DNA from: Imperialibacter roseus
GTDB lineage: Bacteria > Bacteroidota > Bacteroidia > Cytophagales > Cyclobacteriaceae
Direction of reading: 5' to 3'
NCBI RefSeq assembly: GCF_032999765.1
Contig: NZ_CP136051.1
Coordinates: 2,952,417-3,016,416, forward strand
DNA length: 64,000 nucleotides
Shown here: piece after piece, positions 48,526 through 57,240 of the stretch
Position numbering within the stretch: position 1 is the first letter of the stretch
How the letters are laid out: each line of letters opens with the position of its first letter
Notes under the pieces: generated by a model
Databases searched by the model: none
What the model was told of the DNA's origin: nothing
Seen by the model: only the letters and a program-made list of their open reading frames with translations
Made by a program: the position numbers and the translations under genes

Positions 48526-49368
48526 ATGAAAACTGTAGTTGTTACGGGTGCCACTGCCGGAATTGGCTTTGAAACTGCCAAACAATTGGCTCAAAAGGGA
48601 TACAGGGTTATTCACCTTGCCCGGAATAAAGATAAAGCCAGAAAAGCCGACAGCCTTATCAAAGCTGCCGCTGGGCACGAGAATGTGCACCATATTGTGG
48701 CTGATCTGGCCGACCTCCGTTCGATTCAGGAAGCTGCTGGCAAAATCAAAGAAATCTCCCGCAGGATTGATGCGCTTATCAACAACGCAGGTGGTATTAT
48801 CGATGTGGACGACCGTAGCAAAGATGGTATTGAAATGAACTTTGCCATCAACCACCTCGGACATTTTTACCTTACCAACCTTTTGATTAACGAGCTTGTA
48901 GCTTCCAAGGCAAGAGTCATCAATGTGAGTTCAGAAGCCCACAAAATCGGCTACTTGAATATTGAGCGGATAAAGGAAAATAAAGGCCTGACTTCTGGCT
49001 TCAAGGGATATGGTGACGCAAAACTATGTAATCTGTTGTTCACCAAATCACTCCATGAACAATACAGTGACCGTGGCCTCACGGCTTTCTCGGTTCACCC
49101 TGGCGTTGTGAAAACCAATTTTGGCCACAATATGAAAGGTTTTGTGAGCGGCGTTGTCAAGTTTGCACAGCTGTTTATGATCACAGCTGCCAAAGGGGCC
49201 GCCACTTCGGTTTACCTGGCGACAAAAGAAGGGATCGAAAAAAACAGTGGTGGCTATTTCAAATCGAGGCACTTAACTACCCCCTCCACCCAGGCCACAA
49301 GCGATAAAAACGCCGAAGACCTCTGGAAATTAAGTGAACAGATAATAAAGGAAGCCCTGGAAAATTAG
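48526..49368 (+). CDS. Short-chain dehydrogenase/reductase (retinol-dehydrogenase-like)
   Basis: A 280-residue NAD(P)-dependent oxidoreductase. Rossmann motif TGATAGIG (7-14), INNAGG near 85, catalytic Ser in VSSEAH and the YxxxK pair in YGDAKLC. The HxxxG/NxxxA pattern INHLGHFYLTNLL and length fit the RDH11-14-like group. No signal peptide. Its last four bases overlap the convergent OmpA gene. The substrate is not evident. Confidence 0.92.
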   Translation: MKTVVVTGATAGIGFETAKQLAQKGYRVIHLARNKDKARKADSLIKAAAGHENVHHIVADLADLRSIQEAAGKIKEISRRIDALINNAGGIIDVDDRSKDGIEMNFAINHLGHFYLTNLLINELVASKARVINVSSEAHKIGYLNIERIKENKGLTSGFKGYGDAKLCNLLFTKSLHEQYSDRGLTAFSVHPGVVKTNFGHNMKGFVSGVVKFAQLFMITAAKGAATSVYLATKEGIEKNSGGYFKSRHLTTPSTQATSDKNAEDLWKLSEQIIKEALEN

Positions 49369-50990
49369 TTACCCTTCAACACGGTGAACTCAACTCTCCT
49401 GTTGAGCTTTCGAGTTTCCTCCGACGCATTAGATGCGATCGGTTTGGTTGGCCCAAAGCCTTTGCCAGTTAACCGGCTCTTGTCTATTCCTTTGCTGACC
49501 AAATAGTCGATAACAGTCTGCACCCTGCTTTCCGACAATTCGATATTGGGTTTGATAGGCCCCTGGTTGTCCGTGTGACCTGAAATGAGTATCTCTACTT
49601 CCGGGTTGTCTTCCATCATTTTCCGTACCCTTTCAAGGTCTGCTTCTGAGCCCTTGATCATATTGGCGGTGCTTTGCTCGAAAAGCACATGTGAAAGCGT
49701 TACCGTATTGCCAACTGACAACGGCTGTAGCAACACCGTCTCGTTAATTTCGTCTCCATCAAAAGTTTCAACGACCAACTGCTCGTCCAGATATCCCTTG
49801 GCTGAAACAGTAAGGGCATAGGAATGACCATCTTCAAGAGCAAAACTAAAGGTTCCGTCATTGCCTGACTGGTGATTGGTACTGTAATCCGAGGTTTGAC
49901 CAGACACTGATATGTTTGCAGACAACGCCCCAAGTGTTTTGGCATCTCTCACAATTCCGGAAACCTGAGTCGTGGCCACTGTTGGAGCTGTTGCTGTCGG
50001 CACCACTTCAGGGTCGATAGACGGTTTAACAACGGCGCCAATGAGTGGGGTTTGTGGAATAGTATCCAGCCTTTGGGCTACTATGTCCGACTTAATTTTC
50101 ACCCTTTTGATATCGCTATAGCCCTCGGAGTTCTGCGTGCTGGTGAGGTAAGCGAAATCGGCACCAGGCTGGAACGAAAACGATAGCTCGGTACCGACAG
50201 TATTGACTTTGTTCCCGAGGCTTACGGGCTCCGACCAGTTTCTCCAGGAATCGTCAAGCCTTTCTGAATAGAACAGGTCTCTCCCCCCCTGCCCCGCAAT
50301 CCCATTGGAAGCAAAAATCAGTGTTTTATAGTCTTCGGCCAGGAACGGTGTATTTTCCTGAAAGGCCGTATTGATCATAAAGCCAAGGTTCCGAGGCGAA
50401 GAGTAGCTGCCATCTGATTCTCTAAAGCATACATAAAGGTCTTCCGTGCCATAACCACCAGGGGCTTCTATCGAAAGCAGCAAGACTGTTCCGTCCGCTG
50501 TCACCCAGCTACTTTGATGACTGCTCTTGTTATTGAAGTATTTGACGTTCAACCTTTCCGGTGCTGTCCAGTTATCGCCGTTTCTGCGGCTGGTAGCTAC
50601 TGCTTTTCTGAGTATCCCGTCCTTGTCTTTGTAGTCAGTGGAAAGATACATCAGGTTGCCAGCATCGGCAAAACCTATGATAGCATTGAGTCCATCGCTG
50701 TTCAATGGTGTGCCTAAATTTTGCGCCGGAAGCCAGTCTCCGGAAGCCGACTGTTCGCTTATCCAGATATCGCCTTTGTCTCCCTTGCCTCCCACATTGG
50801 CAGCATGCTGCACCCTGGTAAAGAACATCATAGTGCCAGAAGGATGCAGAATGGGATTTTCTTCAAACGAAGGAGAGTTAATACTATTTCCCACAGTCTC
50901 CTGACCATCGTAAATAGTCAGGTTTTGGGCGTTGAGTAACACTGAACAAAACAGAAGAGCAGGTGTTAGAAAAAGGGCTAAATACTTCAT
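49365..50990 (-). CDS. OmpA-family protein with PD40 propeller and CarboxypepD-like domain (PorE-like layout)
   Basis: A 541-residue envelope protein. After a signal peptide (to LNA, about 1-21) come WD40-like PD40 repeats (about 28-300; ENPILHPSGTMMFFTR and ENTPFLAEDYKTLIFASNG are two), a CarboxypepD_reg domain (about 345-425) and a C-terminal OmpA peptidoglycan-binding domain (ILISGHTDNQGP, LSESRVQTVIDYL, NRRVEF). The order resembles PorE of the type IX secretion system, but the TPR segment of PorE is missing and no other secretion gene is nearby, so the link to type IX is only suggestive. Confidence 0.9.
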   Translation of the reverse strand: MKYLALFLTPALLFCSVLLNAQNLTIYDGQETVGNSINSPSFEENPILHPSGTMMFFTRVQHAANVGGKGDKGDIWISEQSASGDWLPAQNLGTPLNSDGLNAIIGFADAGNLMYLSTDYKDKDGILRKAVATSRRNGDNWTAPERLNVKYFNNKSSHQSSWVTADGTVLLLSIEAPGGYGTEDLYVCFRESDGSYSSPRNLGFMINTAFQENTPFLAEDYKTLIFASNGIAGQGGRDLFYSERLDDSWRNWSEPVSLGNKVNTVGTELSFSFQPGADFAYLTSTQNSEGYSDIKRVKIKSDIVAQRLDTIPQTPLIGAVVKPSIDPEVVPTATAPTVATTQVSGIVRDAKTLGALSANISVSGQTSDYSTNHQSGNDGTFSFALEDGHSYALTVSAKGYLDEQLVVETFDGDEINETVLLQPLSVGNTVTLSHVLFEQSTANMIKGSEADLERVRKMMEDNPEVEILISGHTDNQGPIKPNIELSESRVQTVIDYLVSKGIDKSRLTGKGFGPTKPIASNASEETRKLNRRVEFTVLKGN

Positions 50991-51123
50991 TAAACAGGAT
51001 TTTCGGCAAAGTTAATAGAATAACGAACAATCATGCCCGGATAACGCAATCGGTACGGCGAAAATTGGGTGAACGGTCGGATGGAGATACCTTTGAAGCA
51101 CGTTTTAGTCCCTGGCATCAAAA

Positions 51124-52050
51124 CTAGTATCCTCGGTCCCTATCAATTTTATTCTTCAATGGCAGCCCTGCTAACATGGCTTTATAATTGGCCACAATCT
51201 GAGGAGCTGCAGCATCAGGGTTGGTGATGCTGGCAATATGTGGGGTGATAAACACCTTAGGATGATCCCAAACTGGGTGATTCTTTTGAAGTGGTTCATT
51301 TTCAAACACGTCGAGAAAGGCCCCGGAGAGTGTTCCGTTGTCAATGGCATCTATGATGTCGTTGGTTACCTGATGTTGCCCACGAGCGGCATTGATCAGA
51401 AAAGTGCCCTTGTTCATTTTCGTAAATAGCTTACTGTTCAACATACCTTTGGTGTCCGGAGTAGCTGGCAGCAAGCACACCAACACGTTTATTTCCCTTA
51501 GAAAGGCATCCAGCTCCTTGTTGCCTGCAAAACATTTAATTCCTTTCACATTTTTACGACTATTCGAATATCCAACTACTTCGAATCCGAGAGCTTTTAG
51601 CTTTTTGCCGGCTTCTTGCCCAAGTACGCCAAACCCCATGATACCGATCTTTACAGCTACTTCAGATGGTGACGACGGATCCCAAACATGTGCACTCTTG
51701 TCGGCGAGGTATTTGTCAAACCGCCGATGATGATACATCACAGCCGAAACAACATAGTTGCTCATCGAGAAGCTTAGGCCATCATCAACGATGCGAACTA
51801 TGGGCACGCCGTCAGGCAGCTCCGGGTCTTTGAGCACATGGTCGACCCCTGCCCCCATGGAGCAAATAAGTTTGAGGTTAGGAAAAGCTGTCAGCGACCC
51901 GGCAGGATGGCCCCACACTACTGCACAAGTTATTTCTGATTGATCACCAGTCTCCGGCCAAATGCTAACATCAAGGTTTTCGTCGACCTTATTGAATGCT
52001 GTAATCCACCGACTTAAATCCTTGTTTAGTGCAATAATTACTATCGACAT
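51124..52050 (-). CDS. D-2-hydroxyacid dehydrogenase (GhrA-like)
   Basis: A 308-residue NAD(P)-dependent reductase of glyoxylate, hydroxypyruvate or a similar alpha-keto acid. The dinucleotide motif is GFGVLG, the substrate Arg is in NAARGQHQV, then Glu in FENEPL and the catalytic His in TPHIAS. The short N-terminal domain and length match GhrA rather than PdxB or SerA. It begins three bases after the glycosylase stop, so it is the second gene of a two-gene unit; the functional link is not obvious. Confidence 0.91.
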   Translation of the reverse strand: MSIVIIALNKDLSRWITAFNKVDENLDVSIWPETGDQSEITCAVVWGHPAGSLTAFPNLKLICSMGAGVDHVLKDPELPDGVPIVRIVDDGLSFSMSNYVVSAVMYHHRRFDKYLADKSAHVWDPSSPSEVAVKIGIMGFGVLGQEAGKKLKALGFEVVGYSNSRKNVKGIKCFAGNKELDAFLREINVLVCLLPATPDTKGMLNSKLFTKMNKGTFLINAARGQHQVTNDIIDAIDNGTLSGAFLDVFENEPLQKNHPVWDHPKVFITPHIASITNPDAAAPQIVANYKAMLAGLPLKNKIDRDRGY

Positions 52051-52053
52051 AGG

Positions 52054-52656
52054 CTATTTCCTGCTTACAAATGGGTTGTCCTTTATATAAAACCGCCACG
52101 GCTTCAGTGCGTCTTCACCTGCGTAATCCACTCCTATTCTGGTCGTGGCCACTATTTCTTTCTCAGCCACGGCGATTCCTCTTTCTTCCAGCCAGATGGA
52201 AGGCCCTGAAAGCGACTCCCCTGTGTTGGCTACTTTTATGCCAAGGGCCTCGCCCACCGTTCCGGGTCCAGCCGATATCCTTTTGAGGGAGCTCTTTCTT
52301 CGTCGCTCCATCATGGTGTGCCCACCTTCCAGCGGCTCCAGTGCCCTGATCAGCACTGCGTCGGCATTACCCTCTACATTAGTTACCACATTAACCATGT
52401 GGTGGATGCCATAGCACAGGTAAACATAGACCACACCACCTTCCTGGAACATCACTTCAGTGCGGCTCGTCTTTCCAAACCGGCATGCATGGCACGCCAT
52501 ATCGCCCTCACCACTATACGCTTCCGTTTCAACGATCACCCCGGCAGTCAATTCTCCGTCAAAAAAAGTGCACAAGACCTTCCCCAGCAAATTCTTCGCT
52601 ACAGACACCACATCACTTACCACATAAAAATCTTTTGATAGCGGTTTCGCTGCCAT
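52054..52656 (-). CDS. DNA-3-methyladenine glycosylase (AAG/MPG family)
   Basis: A 200-residue base-excision repair enzyme that removes alkylated purines. The AAG pattern is clear: ARNLLGK-like VAKNLLGKVL, the catalytic Glu in VETEAYSG, YVYLCYGIHHMVN, VLIRALEP and SAGPG. It is full-length for bacterial family members. It leads the transcript that continues with the hydroxyacid dehydrogenase (three-base gap), and is divergent from the DUF2911 gene. Confidence 0.94.
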   Translation of the reverse strand: MAAKPLSKDFYVVSDVVSVAKNLLGKVLCTFFDGELTAGVIVETEAYSGEGDMACHACRFGKTSRTEVMFQEGGVVYVYLCYGIHHMVNVVTNVEGNADAVLIRALEPLEGGHTMMERRRKSSLKRISAGPGTVGEALGIKVANTGESLSGPSIWLEERGIAVAEKEIVATTRIGVDYAGEDALKPWRFYIKDNPFVSRK

Positions 52657-52745
52657 TTCGATCCTTGTTGTTTACCTGCTAAATATTAATCCATAACTTC
52701 GGCTGAATAATACAAAACAACGTTCAAACAAACCTTCATCAAAAT

Positions 52746-53567
52746 ATGAGAAACACTTTCGCACTTGCAGTGACCTTGATTTTTGCAGGGTTTTCATCCT
52801 ATGCGCAAATCAGCGCACCGGCAGCTAGTCCGTCGTGCACTATTACCCAACAAATTGGTCTGACAAATCTGTCTCTGGAGTATTCAAGACCTAGCGCCAG
52901 AGGCAGAACGATCTTTGGTGACCTGCTGCCTTATGGCGTTGAGTGGAGAACGGGTGCCAACTCGCCGACTACGCTCACTTTCGACAAGCCAGTGGTGATC
53001 AAAGGACAGGAATTAGCAGCGGGTAGCTATGTCATTTCATCGGTGCCCGGCAAAACAGAATGGACGGTTACTTTCTCACAAAACGACCAGAAGGTGTTGA
53101 GTCTCAAAATAACGCCTGCAGCCTATCCTATTCACGTCGAAACATTGAGCATCCAGTTTGAGAAGATCACCGAGACTTCAGCCGACCTTCAAATTCTCTG
53201 GGAAAAAACGTTGATCTCGATCCCGATGGTGTTCAAGACGGACGAGCAGGTAATGGCACAAATTGAAAGCTTCGCTAAAAACCCTGAAGCCAGTTTGGCC
53301 AACGCTTATTACCAGGCGGCTAGTTACTACCTCAACACTGGCAGAGACCTTAATAAGGCTTTGGAGTGGGTGAATAAGGCCATCGCTGTAAACGACGGGT
53401 TTTTCTGGCAGCACAGAACCAAGGCGCTTATCCTCGCTGGCCTGGGCAAATACAAAGAGGCTATTGCATCGGCGCAAGTGAGCACTGAGAAATCGAAAGC
53501 CGCTGGCAATGCTGACTACCCAAGACTAAACGATAAGTCGATTGCCGAATGGCAGGCTAAGAAATAA
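52746..53567 (+). CDS. DUF2911 protein with TPR-like C-terminus
   Basis: A 273-residue exported protein with signal peptide MRNTFALAVTLIFAGFSSYA. The DUF2911 core spans about 25-170 with SLEYSRPSARGRTIFGDLLP, VEWRTGANSPTTLTFDKPV and PGKTEWTVTFS. A helical repeat region follows (LANAYYQAASYYLNTGRDLN, ALEWVNKAIAVNDGFFWQHR), resembling TPR units. The function is unknown. It is divergent from the glycosylase gene and closed by a hairpin 7 bases past the stop. Confidence 0.92.
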   Translation: MRNTFALAVTLIFAGFSSYAQISAPAASPSCTITQQIGLTNLSLEYSRPSARGRTIFGDLLPYGVEWRTGANSPTTLTFDKPVVIKGQELAAGSYVISSVPGKTEWTVTFSQNDQKVLSLKITPAAYPIHVETLSIQFEKITETSADLQILWEKTLISIPMVFKTDEQVMAQIESFAKNPEASLANAYYQAASYYLNTGRDLNKALEWVNKAIAVNDGFFWQHRTKALILAGLGKYKEAIASAQVSTEKSKAAGNADYPRLNDKSIAEWQAKK

Positions 53568-53573
53568 TTGAAA

Positions 53574-53611
53574 AAGGTCGCAGGGGCGTCAAATGATGTC
53601 TTTGCGACCTT
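53574..53611 (+). terminator. Hairpin terminator of the DUF2911 gene
   Basis: AAGGTCGCA and TGCGACCTT form a 9-base stem with a 20-base loop, directly downstream of the stop. The T-run is weak (TT then AAAA), so termination efficiency is uncertain. Confidence 0.45.
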
Positions 53612-53675
53612 AAAATCATTGGCAAACGAACTTTTAGTCTTCAAAGACTGCTTTCTTATTATCAAATGAACCACT

Positions 53676-53981
53676 ATGGCACTGATTAAAGACAGCTATT
53701 TGCCTGTTCCCTGGGATTTCAGAGAGGTGATGGACGAAGTAAAAACGCAGGAAAAAGATGGCGTGATTTACTACTTCACTACTGAACCAGACATGGAAAG
53801 TGCTGAAGGCAAAATTTTGGATATCGTCGAAACGCCTGAAGGCGAATTCCTCCTCACGTCCAATGGCGATAAGGTTCGGTTGGACAAGATCGTCACTCTT
53901 TATGGAAAGCCCGGGCCGTCTTACCATATCTATGATGGCTATGCCAATGTCTGTCTGAATACCCACAAAGACAATTGCTGA
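53676..53981 (+). CDS. Rof-like (Rho-binding antiterminator family) protein
   Basis: A 101-residue cytosolic protein. The opening YLPVPWDFREVMDEVKTQEK and the pattern GKILDIVETPEGEFLLTSNG then DKVRLDKIVTLYG recall the Sm-like fold of the Rho-binding antiterminator Rof (YaeO), especially Bacteroidota forms. The match is by eye only, and a Cys-containing extension (YANVCLNTHKDNC) is not typical of Rof. The GNAT gene begins one base after its stop. If correct it would modulate Rho-dependent termination. Confidence 0.5.
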   Translation: MALIKDSYLPVPWDFREVMDEVKTQEKDGVIYYFTTEPDMESAEGKILDIVETPEGEFLLTSNGDKVRLDKIVTLYGKPGPSYHIYDGYANVCLNTHKDNC

Positions 53982-53982
53982 A

Positions 53983-54390
53983 TTGGAAATAAGAAAGATC
54001 AAAGCTGAAGACACATGGCCAGTCCGGCACAGGGTAATGTGGCCTAACCAGCCGTTTGACTTTGTAAAGGTCGATGAGGACCACGAAGGGATCCATTATG
54101 GGCTCTTTGTGGACGATGAGCTGGTATCCGTTGTTTCGCTCTTTCTCAAAGATGGCAAAGCGCAGTTCAGGAAGTTCGCTACCGAAGTTGAACACCAGGG
54201 TAAGGGCTACGGCACTTTTCTGCTCAACTACCTTTTGAAGGAAACCGAAGGCCTGCATGTATCATCCGTTTGGTGTAATGCCAGAACGGAGAAAGCCGGA
54301 TATTATGAAAGGTTCGGATTTCTGAAAACAGATGCTACCTATATGAAGGGGGGCATTGAGTTTGTGGTGATGGAGAAAGTGCTTGTTTAA
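53983..54390 (+). CDS. GNAT-family N-acetyltransferase
   Basis: A 135-residue acetyl-CoA-dependent transferase. The pantetheine-binding motif is VEHQGKGYGTFLL (Q/RxxGxG/A pattern) and the C-terminal part YYERFGFLKT is characteristic. It starts with TTG 53983, one base after the preceding stop; the next ATG would remove the first strand, so TTG is preferred and translational coupling is likely. Substrate unknown. Confidence 0.86.
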   Translation: MEIRKIKAEDTWPVRHRVMWPNQPFDFVKVDEDHEGIHYGLFVDDELVSVVSLFLKDGKAQFRKFATEVEHQGKGYGTFLLNYLLKETEGLHVSSVWCNARTEKAGYYERFGFLKTDATYMKGGIEFVVMEKVLV

Positions 54391-54434
54391 GACACTTGAC
54401 TTAATCTCTTTTTTAATTTATTGATGCTATATTT

Positions 54435-54440
54435 AGGAGG
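54435..54440 (+). promoter_or_regulatory. Strong Shine-Dalgarno before hicB
   Basis: AGGAGG lies 14 bases upstream of the hicB ATG. Perfect Shine-Dalgarno sites are unusual in Bacteroidota and are not seen at the neighbouring genes. The spacing is longer than the usual 5-9 bases. Confidence 0.5.
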
Positions 54441-54454
54441 TAAAGAGAAATACA

Positions 54455-54682
54455 ATGAAGGTGCTTAATTATCGAATTTTATTGAGAGAGGAACCAGAAG
54501 GTGGGTTTACAGTACTTGTCCCAAGCCTTGAAGGCTGTATAACTTATGGTGAAACCCTCGATGAAGCAAAAAAAAATGCCAGAGAGGCGATAGAGCTTTA
54601 TGTTGAGTCGTTGCAGGCTGATGGCACACCAATCCCATCAGATAATTTTCTTGAATACACGCTCCAGATAGAGCATGCCTGA
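54455..54682 (+). CDS. hicB: HicB-family antitoxin
   Basis: A 75-residue antitoxin of the HicB type. The partial RNase-H-like fold is visible: NYRILLREEPEGGFTVLVPS, LEGCITYGETLDEAKKNARE and AIELYVESLQ. There is no DNA-binding tail, as in short HicB proteins. It overlaps hicA by eight bases. The order here is antitoxin first, the reverse of Escherichia coli hicAB, but common elsewhere. It should neutralise the toxin and repress the pair. Confidence 0.9.
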   Translation: MKVLNYRILLREEPEGGFTVLVPSLEGCITYGETLDEAKKNAREAIELYVESLQADGTPIPSDNFLEYTLQIEHA

Positions 54683-54866
54683 TTACAGCTCAAATGGCAT
54701 TATAAAAAAGCTGCTTGAAGTCGGCTTTACGCTCGATAGAGTAAAAGGTAGCCACCATATCTACAAGAACAGAGAGGGAAAACGAGTGGTTGTTCCACAT
54801 CCAAAAAAGGATTTGCCTAAAGGCACTTTCAACTCCATTTTACGCCAGGCAGGCCTGCAAAGGTAA
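54675..54866 (+). CDS. hicA: HicA-family mRNA-interferase toxin
   Basis: A 63-residue toxin with a double-stranded RNA-binding-like fold. The catalytic His lies in VKGSHHIY (about 24-31), and the family pattern continues with VVVPHPKKDLPKGTFNSILR. It cleaves mRNA when unbalanced by HicB. It is full-length and intact, so the module is probably functional, and its eight-base overlap with hicB secures coupled expression. Confidence 0.9.
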   Translation: MPDYSSNGIIKKLLEVGFTLDRVKGSHHIYKNREGKRVVVPHPKKDLPKGTFNSILRQAGLQR

Positions 54867-54976
54867 GCCTTTAAGAGACTCTAAAGAAACAGTTACGATG
54901 CTGTCGCTCAACAGTCCCTTCGCTACTTGAAAAAAATCGGAGAAGCTAATGGCGTGGTCGATGATATGATCTACAA

Positions 54977-55846
54977 TTAGTCGTTCAAAGTTTTTGGCAC
55001 TGTTAAGTCTGTTCCTAACTGCTCATTCATCTTTTTGATAAAATAAGCCGACAGCAAGGGCGACTCCAATTCAATGTTTTGGTGAATAAAGAAGTATAGT
55101 TTCTCCAACCCCTGCTCCTTCCACGCCTTTATCCGCACCAACCAGTCATCGAGGCGTGGGTAATCTGTAGGGTGATTGGCGCCCACATAGCGAACAAACG
55201 CATGCGGGGTAGTCATTCGCATGTGCATCATGTCCCTTCTGCCGGCGGTGTCCACCAGCACATTGGTCACTCCTTTGTCTTCCAGCAGCTGGTAGAACTT
55301 TTCAGACGAGGCGGGGTCGGTAAACCAGTCTTCGTTGCGCACCTCGATAGCCAGTGGAATCACCTTGGGAAATTCATCGATGAATTTGATAACTCTGTCA
55401 AAGTCCTTTGGTTTGAAGTTGTCGTGCATTTGCAAAAACACCATTCCGAGCTTTTCTTCCAGCCCACTAATGGCGTCGCAATACTCATCCACTACCTGCT
55501 TTGTGTCTATAAGTCGCTTAAAATGGCTGATAGAGTTCGTAAGCTTAGGGAAGAACTTAAAGCCCTCTGGCGTTTTCTCCTTCCATTTCAGCACCTGATC
55601 CTTTTTTGGAGAGTTATAAAAAGTGGCATTAAGCTCTATACTATTAAACTGTGTGCTGTAATAGCTCAGCTCGTCTTTTGTACCCTTTGGATAGAAGTTT
55701 TTCAAATCAGTTTTGTTCCACTTCGCACAACCTACAAAGGCTTCAAAACTTCCGTTTCCTTTGCAGAGCATTTTAGCAGTATCAGGATGATCAGAGGGAA
55801 TTGTAAAGTCAATATTACCTGGGTCAGGAACGGAACCGAATTTCAT
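54977..55846 (-). CDS. DUF72 family protein
   Basis: A 289-residue TIM-barrel-like protein. DUF72 features are FVGCAKWNKTDLKNFYP, YYSTQFNSIELNATFYNSP, FKFFPKLTNSISHFKRL and LAIEVRNEDWF. Members have no proven activity, though xylose-isomerase-like metal binding is suspected. The gene is isolated in its strand block between hicBA and the aldo/keto reductase. Confidence 0.92.
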   Translation of the reverse strand: MKFGSVPDPGNIDFTIPSDHPDTAKMLCKGNGSFEAFVGCAKWNKTDLKNFYPKGTKDELSYYSTQFNSIELNATFYNSPKKDQVLKWKEKTPEGFKFFPKLTNSISHFKRLIDTKQVVDEYCDAISGLEEKLGMVFLQMHDNFKPKDFDRVIKFIDEFPKVIPLAIEVRNEDWFTDPASSEKFYQLLEDKGVTNVLVDTAGRRDMMHMRMTTPHAFVRYVGANHPTDYPRLDDWLVRIKAWKEQGLEKLYFFIHQNIELESPLLSAYFIKKMNEQLGTDLTVPKTLND

Positions 55847-56211
55847 TTATTTGAGCGTTTAATTGAGCATCCAATATACGCAACTCTTCATTTTCAAAGG
55901 AAGTATTTCAGTCAATTGATTATACAGCTTACTACAACATCGTAACAGTCCGCTTCAAATTGATAGTTGCATCAAGGAGAATTGCCGATACTTGTACAGG
56001 ACGATTGATAGTGCAATATCCTCTTACATTCAAGTCCATATATTTCATTTGTTAATCAAAACCCACAGGCAGTTTGTCTGTGGGTTTTTCAGGTCTGAAA
56101 GACGCATAGCAAAGCAGTTCGATCCACTTCACTAGCATAATAACCCTTTCTTTGGTAACTTTTGATACAATTTGGCTATCGCCAGCCAAAATGAAACTTC
56201 AACAGACGTAG
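55847..56211. other. Intergenic region without a protein gene
   Basis: This 365-base stretch lies between divergent genes. No coding frame is convincing. It contains a strong terminator hairpin at 56058-56088 that has no matching upstream gene on either strand. A six-codon frame (ATG 56191 to TAG 56211) ends exactly one base before the reductase ATG; I regard it as chance. Otherwise nothing is seen. Confidence 0.55.
56058..56088. terminator. Orphan intrinsic terminator
   Basis: An 11-base stem (AAAACCCACAG, 56058-56068, with CTGTGGGTTTT, 56078-56088) and a 9-base loop, followed by T residues on the plus strand; it can work in both directions. No protein gene ends into it from either side. 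Confidence 0.7.
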
Positions 56212-57045
56212 ATGACAATCACAGATATAAAAGGCACTGTAAAGCTGAACAACGGCATTCAAATGCCCTACTTTGGGTTGGGTGTTTTCAAAACCAAAGA
56301 TGGGAAACAGGTGATTGATGCTATACATCACGCTATAGAAAATGGCTATCGACTCATAGACACTGCCGCGCTCTATGGAAATGAGCGTGGAGTTGGCGAT
56401 GCTGTAAGAGCATCAGGCGCCCCCAGAAAAGACATATTTGTAACTACGAAGGTATGGAACAATGAGCAGGGTTATGAGCCAACTCTGAGGGCGTTTGACC
56501 ATTCTATAAAGCGACTTGGACTCGACTATGTTGACCTTTTCCTGATTCACTGGCCAGTCAAAGGAAAATATAAGGAAACCTGGAAGGCTCTCGAAAGACT
56601 ACTGAACGAGGGCTACATACGCTCGATTGGTGTTAGCAATTTTCTGCAACATCACCTTGAAGATTTGATGAACAGCTCGTCATCGGTGCCCGCTGTGAAC
56701 CAAATAGAATTTCACCCACGCCTGGTTCAGCAAAGCCTCCTGGATTTCTGCGCCCAGAAAAAAATTCAAGTGGAGGCCTGGAGCCCACTGATGCAAGGTG
56801 GCGTCTTTAAAATTGAAGCCCTACAGCAATTAGCCAGCAAATACGGAAAAACAGTTGCTCAGTTAGTTTTGAGATGGAACCTTCAAAAGGGTGTCATTAC
56901 CATCCCTAAAAGTATTAACCAATTGAGGATCAAAGAGAACGCAAATATTTTTGACTACACAATAACGCCGGAGGACATGGCTGCAATTGACCATCTGGAT
57001 AAGCATCAGCGGGTTGGCGCCGATCCAGACAATTTCAGCTTCTGA
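56212..57045 (+). CDS. Aldo/keto reductase
   Basis: A 277-residue NADPH-dependent carbonyl reductase. The catalytic tetrad is visible: Asp and Tyr in DTAALYGNE, Lys in VTTKVW and His in LIHWPV; the cofactor end is IPKSINQLRIKEN. Length and pattern match the AKR5/2,5-diketo-gluconate reductase-like group. No obvious operon partner. Confidence 0.93.
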   Translation: MTITDIKGTVKLNNGIQMPYFGLGVFKTKDGKQVIDAIHHAIENGYRLIDTAALYGNERGVGDAVRASGAPRKDIFVTTKVWNNEQGYEPTLRAFDHSIKRLGLDYVDLFLIHWPVKGKYKETWKALERLLNEGYIRSIGVSNFLQHHLEDLMNSSSSVPAVNQIEFHPRLVQQSLLDFCAQKKIQVEAWSPLMQGGVFKIEALQQLASKYGKTVAQLVLRWNLQKGVITIPKSINQLRIKENANIFDYTITPEDMAAIDHLDKHQRVGADPDNFSF

Positions 57046-57240
57046 TCTTTTACTTAGTTATGATCTCGCCAAGGTGTATTTTTCCGTTGGAAAATATTCT
57101 TTTACAAAGAACTCTCGTAAATTCCAATAATGGCGATTTGAAAAAATATGCCCAAATTTGCTGAGTGTAGACTACCCTTTGAACATTATACCATAGTTTG
57201 TTGCAAGAACCGGAAGCACTGACATTTGTAATGTTATACT

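Noticed and set aside
49365-50990. Assigning the OmpA/PD40 protein as PorE of type IX secretion
   Set aside because: The TPR region is absent and no other Por/Gld gene is nearby; the resemblance is of domain order only.
55172-55945. 257-residue plus-strand frame across the DUF72 gene
   Set aside because: It mirrors the DUF72 coding strand; the reverse strand has an unmistakable family pattern.
56022-56045. TTCAAGTCC resembling a tRNA T-loop
   Set aside because: The flanking bases cannot form a T-stem, and no anticodon or acceptor stem was found upstream.
56191-56211. Six-codon leader peptide ending right at the aldo/keto reductase ATG
   Set aside because: Too short for meaning, no codon bias for attenuation and no alternative hairpins around it; chance is enough.
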